Assembly: GCA_037442365.1 (NCBI GenBank)
Contig: JBBIQK010000002.1
Location: 1-64,000, forward strand
Direction of reading: 5' to 3'
DNA from: GBS-DC sp037442365
GTDB lineage: Bacteria; Armatimonadota; Fimbriimonadia; Fimbriimonadales; GBS-DC
DNA: 64,000 bases
Shown here: positions 58,688-64,000 of the stretch, one piece after another
Layout: every line of letters begins with the position of its first letter
Numbering within the stretch: the stretch's first letter is position 1
Position numbers and translations under genes: made by a program
The notes under the pieces: model-generated
Seen by the model: only the letters and a program-made list of their open reading frames with translations
Databases searched by the model: none
Told to the model about the DNA's origin: nothing

Positions 58688-59569
58688 TCAGGCTCCTCCG
58701 TAGCCGACGGCGTATTTCTCGGCGTTTTTCGGCGCGCGCCACGGATCGCGCGGGTGATAGAACCGCCACACCTCGCGCGCGACCTCGCGGATGGCGACCT
58801 CGCCCTCGTTGTCGGGTGTCCAGCGCGTGTCCTCCGCCTCTTTCGTGTAGACCGCCAGCAGGTACGCCCCCGACGGCGCGTACACAATCCCCACATCGGA
58901 GCGCGAGCGGTTAATCGCCCCCGACTTGGTGCAGGCGACCACCCACGGGGGCACGGAGCCGCCAATCAGGTCGTCGTAATACTGGTGGCTCATGATGCGC
59001 AGCATCCGCTCGCAGGCGGCGGGCGACGCGGCTTTATGCGTGCGGATGGCGTCCAGCAGCTGCACCATCTCGTTCGGCGTACACATGCCCATGCCCCAGC
59101 GGTCGCGCAGCGCTTTCAGCTCGGCGTCGTCGGGCGGGTGCAACGCCAGCAGTTTCGTGTTTCGCAGCCCCAGCCGCTCCAGATGACGATTCACCTCCAC
59201 CGTGCCCAGCCGACGCGCCAGCATTATCGTCGCCGTGTTGTCGCTGACGGTAATCATCAGGTGCAGCAGCAGCTTGACCTCCACCGACTGGTTCTCCTTA
59301 TAAAACTGCAGCAGTCCCGACCCGTCGCGGATGTCGTCTGGGGTAATCGGCAGCTTCTCGGCGTAGTTCAGGCGTCCCGCGTCGATCTCCTCCATCGCCT
59401 TGCTCATCACGGCGACCTTGATGGTGCTGGCGGTGGGGAAAATCTCGTCCCCGCGATGGTCTATCCGATGGTTGTGGCGGGTGTGGTACAGACTGTAGCC
59501 CATCCCGCCGCGAAAGCGTTCACAAATCGCGTCCAGTTTCGCTTTCAGTGGTCTTGGGTCACGCGCCAT
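58688..59569 (-). CDS. Class A beta-lactamase-like serine hydrolase without visible signal peptide
   Basis: 293 residues from ATG 59569, 6 nt after a TACAAT box. SxxK motif in FPTASTIKVAV (Ser48, Lys51), SDN motif in TVSDNTATIML (Ser109-Asn111) and KSG in ACTKSGAIN (Lys215-Gly217). The omega-loop Glu of true class A enzymes is not evident in HPPDDAELKALRDRWGMG. It may therefore be a DD-peptidase-like or non-lactamase esterase. The N-terminus MARDPRPLKAKLDAI has no export signal; a longer frame (to 59602) gives none either. It is the first gene of a four-gene operon ending with the O-antigen-ligase-like gene. Confidence 0.8.
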   Translation of the reverse strand: MARDPRPLKAKLDAICERFRGGMGYSLYHTRHNHRIDHRGDEIFPTASTIKVAVMSKAMEEIDAGRLNYAEKLPITPDDIRDGSGLLQFYKENQSVEVKLLLHLMITVSDNTATIMLARRLGTVEVNRHLERLGLRNTKLLALHPPDDAELKALRDRWGMGMCTPNEMVQLLDAIRTHKAASPAACERMLRIMSHQYYDDLIGGSVPPWVVACTKSGAINRSRSDVGIVYAPSGAYLLAVYTKEAEDTRWTPDNEGEVAIREVAREVWRFYHPRDPWRAPKNAEKYAVGYGGA

Positions 59570-59575
59570 GCCCGA

Positions 59576-59581
59576 ATTGTA
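59576..59581 (-). promoter_or_regulatory. -10 box of the beta-lactamase-like operon
   Basis: TACAAT on the minus strand, ending 6 nt before the ATG at 59569. Confidence 0.55.
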
Positions 59582-59597
59582 CCTGAATGCCGTTGGG

Positions 59598-59603
59598 TAC
59601 AAT
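59598..59603 (+). promoter_or_regulatory. -10 box of the zinc-ribbon protein gene
   Basis: TACAAT preceded by GGG, ending 6 nt before the ATG at 59610. Together with the box at 59576 it forms a divergent promoter pair inside a 40-bp gap. Confidence 0.55.
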
Positions 59604-59609
59604 TAATAC

Positions 59610-59882
59610 ATGCCGCGCAAGTGCCCCTACTGCGGCGCGGAGTTGCCCACCGACGCGCCCGAACAGGAGTGCCCCGTGTGCCACAACATCGTGCGTCCGC
59701 CGAACCCGCACGCGCGACGATTCGCATGGATGGCGCTGATGACCGCGACGCTGTACCTGATTGCGATGTTCTCGATGCTGGCGCGCGACACGGGATGGTG
59801 GATCGCCGTCATCTTCGGCGCGGCGACCCTCAGCGGCGTCTACCTGATGATTACGATGTACCACTTCTTCAAGGCGGGGTAG
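59610..59882 (+). CDS. Small zinc-ribbon membrane protein
   Basis: 90 residues. The N-terminus KCPYCGAELPTDAPEQECPVCHN holds two CxxC knuckles (4-7 and 21-24) that would bind one zinc. Two membrane helices follow (about 38-58 and 64-84). Such proteins are common and uncharacterised. The start is fixed by the TACAAT box 6 nt upstream. Confidence 0.75.
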   Translation: MPRKCPYCGAELPTDAPEQECPVCHNIVRPPNPHARRFAWMALMTATLYLIAMFSMLARDTGWWIAVIFGAATLSGVYLMITMYHFFKAG

Positions 59883-59886
59883 CAGG

Positions 59887-59892
59887 TATAAT
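59887..59892 (+). promoter_or_regulatory. -10 box of the FadN-like gene
   Basis: TATAAT preceded by AGG. The leader (about 58 nt) has a TTTCGA/TCGAAA stem-loop and then GAAGGAGG. Confidence 0.6.
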
Positions 59893-59956
59893 CCCGCCTG
59901 CAGGGATTTCGAACGCTGAGTCGAAAACCGTAGCGGATACGAAGGAGGCGTTATCG

Positions 59957-62299
59957 ATGTTGAACGAACACACGACCACAGGCAGAGCCGCCGTGCTGGG
60001 CGCAGGCACGATGGGCGCGCAAATCGCCGCGCACTTAGCCAATGTCGGCTGGCAGGTGCTGCTGTTAGACCTTACCCACGAACATGCCAAACAGGGGCTG
60101 GAGCGCGTGAGCAAACTCAAGCCCGCGCCGTTCTACCTGCCCGAACTGGCAAGCCGTATCGAGTTAGGAAGTTTCGAGACCGATTTCCCCCGCCTGAAAG
60201 AGGCGGACTGGGTGATTGAAGCCGTCGTCGAGAAGCCCGACATCAAGCGCGAGCTGTGGACGCGCGTGCAGGAGTATGTCGCCCCGCACGCCGTGCTGTC
60301 GACCAACACGAGCGGGCTTTCCATCCACGAGATGAGCGACGCCTGCCGCGACGACATCAAACGACGCTTTCTGGGCACGCACTTTTTCAACCCCCCGCGC
60401 TACCTGAAACTGCTGGAGATTATCCCCCGCCGCGAGACCGACCCCGACATCGTGGAGGGCGTCGCGCGGTTCGCCGAGCGCGTGCTGGGCAAGCGCGTCG
60501 TGATTGCCCGCGACACGCCGGGCTTCATCGCCAACCGACTCGGCGTCCACTCGATGATGGTCGTGTTCCCGCTGATGCAGGAGTTCGGGATGACCATCGA
60601 GGAGGTCGATGCGCTCACGGGTCCACTGATTGGCAACCCGCGCAGCGCGACCTTCCGACTGGCGGATATCGTGGGGCTCGATGTGATGGCGAGCGTGGCG
60701 GGCAATCTGCACGAGCGGCTGGAGACCGACGCCGAGAAGCAGGTGTTCGCCCTGCCCGAAGTCGTGCAGCGGCTGATTGCCGACGGACGACTAGGCGAGA
60801 AGACAGGCGCGGGCTTCTACCGCCGCCAGAAAGACGGCACGATCGAGGCGCTCGACCTGAACGCCTACGAGTACCGCCCGCGCCAGAAGGCGAAGTTCCC
60901 CCATCTGGACGCGCTGGAGAAGCTGCCGCTGGAAGAGCGACTGCCTGCGCTCGTCAACCACGACAGCCGCGAGGGACGCTTCCTGTGGCGGTTGCACGCG
61001 GAGACGCTCAGCTACGCCGCACAGCACGCGCCCAACCTCGCCGATGACCCCATCGCCATCGACCATGCCATCAAGTGGGGCTTCAACCGCGAGCTGGGAC
61101 CGTTCCAGACATGGGACGCGCTGGGCGTGCGCGCGACCGTCGAGCGCATGGAGCGCGAGGGGATGGCGGTTCCCGAACTGGCGCAGAACCTGCTGCGGTT
61201 TGGCAGGACGCGCTTCTACGAGACCGCCGACACGGGCGACACGACCGTCTATGTGTGGCTGGGCGCCGGGCAGGTCGCGCCCTACCGACCCGACCCTGAG
61301 TTCCTCACGCCTAACAACATGGCGCGCCATTGCCCCGAAGTGGAGCGCAACGCCGACGCCTCCATCTATGACCTGGGCGACGGCGTGTTCTGCGTCGGTA
61401 TTCACAGCAAGATGAATGTGCTGGGTCCCGGGGTGATGGAGATGCTCTACAAGGGCGCCGACCGCGCCGAGCGCGAGGGCGTCGGGCTGGTCGTCACGGG
61501 CATCGGCGAGCATTTCTCCGTCGGGTTCAACCTGCAGCTCTTTCTGATGATGATTGGCGCGGGCGACTTCGACGAGTTGCTGATGGGCGGCAAGGCGTTT
61601 CAGGACTCGCTGCTGCGCCTGCGCCATGCGAAAGTGCCCACTGTGGCGGCGACTTTCGGCTACACGCTGGGCGGCGCGTGCGAGCTGGCGATGCACTGCG
61701 ACCGCGTGGTCGCCAGCGCGGAGACCTACATCGGGCTGCCCGAAGTGGGCGTCGGGATTATCCCCGCAGGCGGCGGCACCAGCACGATGCTCTACCGCGC
61801 GCTCAGCAGCCTGCCCCCGAACGCCGACCCGTACCCCGCCATCCGCCGCGTGATGGAGACGCTCGGCTTCGGCAAGGTCGCGACCAGCGCGCTGGAAGGC
61901 GTGCAGTACGGCTTCCAGCGGCAGGGCGTGGACACCATCTCCGTGAACCCCGACCGCATCCTGTGGCTGGCGAAGCAGGAGGTACAACATCTTGCGGCGC
62001 AGGGCTACACCCCGCCCGAAGAGCCAAAAGTAATGGCGTACGGCAATCAGGTGCTGACCCGCCTGCTGGTCGAGCTGCACAACCTGAAGCGGGGCAACTT
62101 CATCACCGAGCATGACTTCACCGTCGCCTCGCAGATTGCCTATGTGCTGGCGGGCGGCGACCTGAGCCAGCCGGCGGAGATGCCGCTGAGCTACTTCTAC
62201 CAGCTGGAGATCCAGGTCGTCGGCTACCTGGCGCAGCAGCCCAAGACCTGGGATCGGATGCGCCATATGCTCGAAACGGGCAAGCCGCTGCGGAACTGA
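59957..62299 (+). CDS. fadN: 3-hydroxyacyl-CoA dehydrogenase/enoyl-CoA hydratase fusion (FadN-like)
   Basis: 780 residues from ATG 59957, AAGGAGG 8 nt upstream; the frame is open for about 585 codons before this but that stretch is antisense to other genes. The N-terminal half is the NAD-dependent dehydrogenase: RAAVLGAGTMGAQIAAHLANVG (dinucleotide loop), TNTSGLSIHEM and FLGTHFFNPPRYLKLLEIIP (catalytic His). A second HCDH helical domain follows around 180-420. The C-terminal part is crotonase-like: GIGEHFSVGFNLQLFLMMIGAGDF and AATFGYTLGGACELAMHCDRVVA, then YIGLPEVGVGIIPAGGGTS. The order matches Bacillus FadN, not FadB. It performs steps two and three of fatty-acid beta-oxidation. The thiolase partner is not in the window. 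Confidence 0.92.
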   Translation: MLNEHTTTGRAAVLGAGTMGAQIAAHLANVGWQVLLLDLTHEHAKQGLERVSKLKPAPFYLPELASRIELGSFETDFPRLKEADWVIEAVVEKPDIKRELWTRVQEYVAPHAVLSTNTSGLSIHEMSDACRDDIKRRFLGTHFFNPPRYLKLLEIIPRRETDPDIVEGVARFAERVLGKRVVIARDTPGFIANRLGVHSMMVVFPLMQEFGMTIEEVDALTGPLIGNPRSATFRLADIVGLDVMASVAGNLHERLETDAEKQVFALPEVVQRLIADGRLGEKTGAGFYRRQKDGTIEALDLNAYEYRPRQKAKFPHLDALEKLPLEERLPALVNHDSREGRFLWRLHAETLSYAAQHAPNLADDPIAIDHAIKWGFNRELGPFQTWDALGVRATVERMEREGMAVPELAQNLLRFGRTRFYETADTGDTTVYVWLGAGQVAPYRPDPEFLTPNNMARHCPEVERNADASIYDLGDGVFCVGIHSKMNVLGPGVMEMLYKGADRAEREGVGLVVTGIGEHFSVGFNLQLFLMMIGAGDFDELLMGGKAFQDSLLRLRHAKVPTVAATFGYTLGGACELAMHCDRVVASAETYIGLPEVGVGIIPAGGGTSTMLYRALSSLPPNADPYPAIRRVMETLGFGKVATSALEGVQYGFQRQGVDTISVNPDRILWLAKQEVQHLAAQGYTPPEEPKVMAYGNQVLTRLLVELHNLKRGNFITEHDFTVASQIAYVLAGGDLSQPAEMPLSYFYQLEIQVVGYLAQQPKTWDRMRHMLETGKPLRN

Positions 62300-62529
62300 G
62301 GCGGCTACGCCCGACGGCTGACGCCGTGTTTGCAGAGCTACCTGCGCTGGCTCGCGTAGCACGCGCATCCTGCGTGTGAACCTGGGCAGGATGTCCAAGC
62401 TACGGAAGCCAGCGCAGGCTGGTTTTGCGTGGGTAGGAACGGCTGCAGCCGTCTTTCCTGCAGGCGGGGTGCGAAGACCTGCTCCTTCCTTGAGCCTCTC
62501 CCCTGCTTCACCCAAGGAATCCAGACTGG
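62300..62529. repeat. Palindrome-rich intergenic region
   Basis: No gene seen. It contains a long inverted repeat (62341-62360 with 62399-62418, 18 of 20 pairs), an inner CATCCTG/CAGGATG stem, and short palindromes (CGGCTGACGCCG near 62317, CGGCTGCAGCCG near 62440). It lies between convergent genes and may hold their terminators or a decayed repeat element. Confidence 0.55.
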
Positions 62530-64000
62530 CTAACACCCAGCACCGAAGTTGAACAACACCGTCAGCAAATCGGCGTCGTCCACGACGCCGTCGCTGTTCA
62601 CATCAGCTGGGTTCGAGCCTGTTGTCCCGAACGCGAACAATACCTGCAGCAGGTCGGCGTCATCCACGCAGCCGTTGCCGTCCACATCGCCCTCCAGCCG
62701 CGGCGGATTGGGCATCGGGCGGATGCGCGGGCGGAAACCCGACGGCAACGACGGGACGCTCGACACCCAGAAATGCGGCGCCAGCAGACCGTTTCGCAGG
62801 CGGAACTCGCTGAAAAACACCGTGTTGGAGGGGTTGAAGCTCCCCCATGGCAGGTTCGTCAGCAGGCGATACCAGAGGTTGCCCGAGCGATCCTGCAGCC
62901 GCTGCCCGCCGTAGAGCCACGAGCCATCATTCGAATAATACAGATGCACCTCCACCACCTGATAGCTCGTCGCCAGCTCCGCCGCCATCGCCGTCTGCCC
63001 GAAATACTCATATAGGGAAGCCGTCGGAATGTTTGGCACATTTGGGAAGTTGCTGCTATTGGTCAGGAATCGTCCGACCCAGAACTGCACGGCGGCGTCG
63101 ATGCGCGCGTTCGCGAATTCGCTGTTGTTGAAGGTCTCATAGGGCGCGGGCAGGTTGAGCGTGAACAGCCCGTGATCCCAGTTGGGGATAATCAGCAGGC
63201 GGTGCGGCTGATTGGTCGGGAACGCGCGGAAGGTATTCAGCGTGCTGTCGATGGGGAAGAATTCGTCCTGTGCGCCGTTGATAAGTAGCGTCGCGCCATG
63301 CTGGGTAGCCGCCTGATGGATGGGGTCTATCGTATCGCACAGGCGTTGAAACTGGGGCGACGAGGGACCCAGCCCGCTGGCGCGCAGCAGATGCACGATC
63401 CAGCTGCTGTTGTCGGCGGATAGGCGCAGCCCGCCCGTGCCGCTGACAGCGATTGCCATCCGCAGGCGGTTGTCGAAGCCGTTCACATTCAGCGTCGCCA
63501 TCGCGCCCGCGCTGTAGCCCGTCATGCCGATTCGCGCCGTGTCCGTGTTGGGAAGCGTGGACAGCACGGTAATCGCGCGGCTGCCCGCCACCGCGTGCGC
63601 CCAGAACCACGAGCCGCGCGGGTCGGGGATGGTATCGAACAGCAGGCGGGTCGTGAACGGTCGCCCGCCCGATTGCCCGCATCCGGGACCGCTGTAATAG
63701 AGCGCGGCGACGCCCTGCTGAAGCGCGAATCGCGCCGCGGTGCTGCCGTCCGCTGCGCCGCCCAGCCCGTGCGCCATCACCACTGCGCCCACGCGCCCCG
63801 AAACCGAAGTCGGAATCGCATAGTACGCCTCGATTGGGATAGCAACCAAGTTGCCGTCGACGACCTCCCACGAGGTGTAGCGAATCTCTGTCACGCGCGC
63901 CTGTTGCAGACCGACGGTCTCCGTCCACTGGCGCACCACCTGCAGATTGAGCGTGCTCGCGTCGTTGAGCATGCTTTGCGGGAGCCACACCCCCTGCGCC
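62530..64000 (-). CDS. Secreted alpha/beta hydrolase with dockerin-like tail and C-terminal Cys (5' end beyond window)
   Basis: At least 490 residues; the frame is open to the window edge (AQGVWLPQSMLND at the left end looks like the first residues after signal-peptide cleavage). Alpha/beta-hydrolase features: GAVVMAHGLGGAADGS (oxyanion region), nucleophile in IGMTGYSAGAMATL, acid in LINGAQDEFFPID and His in NWDHGLF. A beta-rich segment follows (about 290-420). The last 50 residues are two DVxxxGxVDDADLLxVLF repeats and end FNFGAGC. It would be exported and act on an ester or similar bond; the substrate is unknown. The tail is shared with the genes at 26371 and 27654. Confidence 0.82.
   Translation of the reverse strand, partial: AQGVWLPQSMLNDASTLNLQVVRQWTETVGLQQARVTEIRYTSWEVVDGNLVAIPIEAYYAIPTSVSGRVGAVVMAHGLGGAADGSTAARFALQQGVAALYYSGPGCGQSGGRPFTTRLLFDTIPDPRGSWFWAHAVAGSRAITVLSTLPNTDTARIGMTGYSAGAMATLNVNGFDNRLRMAIAVSGTGGLRLSADNSSWIVHLLRASGLGPSSPQFQRLCDTIDPIHQAATQHGATLLINGAQDEFFPIDSTLNTFRAFPTNQPHRLLIIPNWDHGLFTLNLPAPYETFNNSEFANARIDAAVQFWVGRFLTNSSNFPNVPNIPTASLYEYFGQTAMAAELATSYQVVEVHLYYSNDGSWLYGGQRLQDRSGNLWYRLLTNLPWGSFNPSNTVFFSEFRLRNGLLAPHFWVSSVPSLPSGFRPRIRPMPNPPRLEGDVDGNGCVDDADLLQVLFAFGTTGSNPADVNSDGVVDDADLLTVLFNFGAGC

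Noticed and set aside
58199..59956. Upstream extension of the FadN-like frame to 1366 codons
   Set aside because: The extension is antisense to the signal peptidase and beta-lactamase-like genes and overlaps the zinc-ribbon gene in another frame. ATG 59957 has a perfect AAGGAGG and begins the dehydrogenase fold.

Overview
The window is GC-rich bacterial chromosome with the usual gene density, full of short operons on both strands. No 16S rRNA or other diagnostic marker is present, so taxonomy is inference. The best hints are three secreted proteins with the same C-terminal calcium-repeat tail (DVNxDGxVDDADLLxVLF, twice, then a terminal Cys), which I associate with Armatimonadota/Fimbriimonadales. 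A protein-disulfide-oxidoreductase (PDO-like) gene is common in thermophiles. Many genes start only 6-10 nt after a TATAAT-like box, which suggests leaderless transcription.

Layout. 1-1.2 kb: end of an unidentified gene, a terminator and a UPF0175/PIN toxin-antitoxin-like pair. 1.2-8.0 kb: a TetR-TolC-HlyD-RND efflux operon with a strong promoter and a palindromic operator. 8.1-11.1 kb: UDP-glucose dehydrogenase and an unknown 544-aa protein. 11.1-15.2 kb: a membrane sensor-like protein, tRNA-Thr and a STAS-CheA-CheW operon. 15.2-22.1 kb: a lipoprotein, a subtilase, a CAU tRNA, a hybrid histidine kinase, a tandem Usp protein and a SLOG-family protein. 22.1-26.3 kb: family B DNA polymerase carrying a LAGLIDADG intein, then trpA. 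26.4-28.8 kb: two secreted proteins with the dockerin-like tail. 28.9-33.6 kb: flagellar operon flgB-flgC-fliE-fliF-fliG-fliH. 33.7-35.9 kb: nucleotidyltransferase, Uma2 nuclease and a second PIN toxin-antitoxin-like pair. 36.0-37.8 kb: atpD-atpC separated from the other ATP synthase genes. 37.9-45.1 kb: SLC13-like permease, tRNA-Leu and tRNA-Met, a surface-polysaccharide-like cluster (methyltransferase, glycosyltransferase, CapA), nicotinamidase, a PDO-like protein and a TIM-barrel isomerase. 45.2-47.9 kb: rplS-lepB, a D-2-hydroxyacid dehydrogenase and a small membrane-anchored protein.

48-55.7 kb is the accessory part. It holds a tandem pair of large secreted proteins of unknown family, the second frameshifted and interrupted. 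Next come two fragments of an RHS-type repeat in direct orientation, flanking an AT-rich four-helix membrane protein, an antitoxin-like ORF with a decayed PIN toxin, and a GYF-like membrane protein fused to RHS sequence. Last is a DNA methyltransferase gene split by a short non-coding element. The elements in the two broken genes share 29-bp terminal inverted repeats and a common hairpin architecture but carry different cargo, so they look like non-autonomous mobile elements of one family.

55.6-64 kb: an operon of beta-lactamase-like protein, a second signal peptidase I, a Nudix hydrolase and an O-antigen-ligase-like TPR protein; a small zinc-ribbon membrane protein; a FadN-type beta-oxidation protein; a palindrome-rich intergenic stretch; and a third dockerin-tailed protein, an alpha/beta hydrolase that runs off the right edge.
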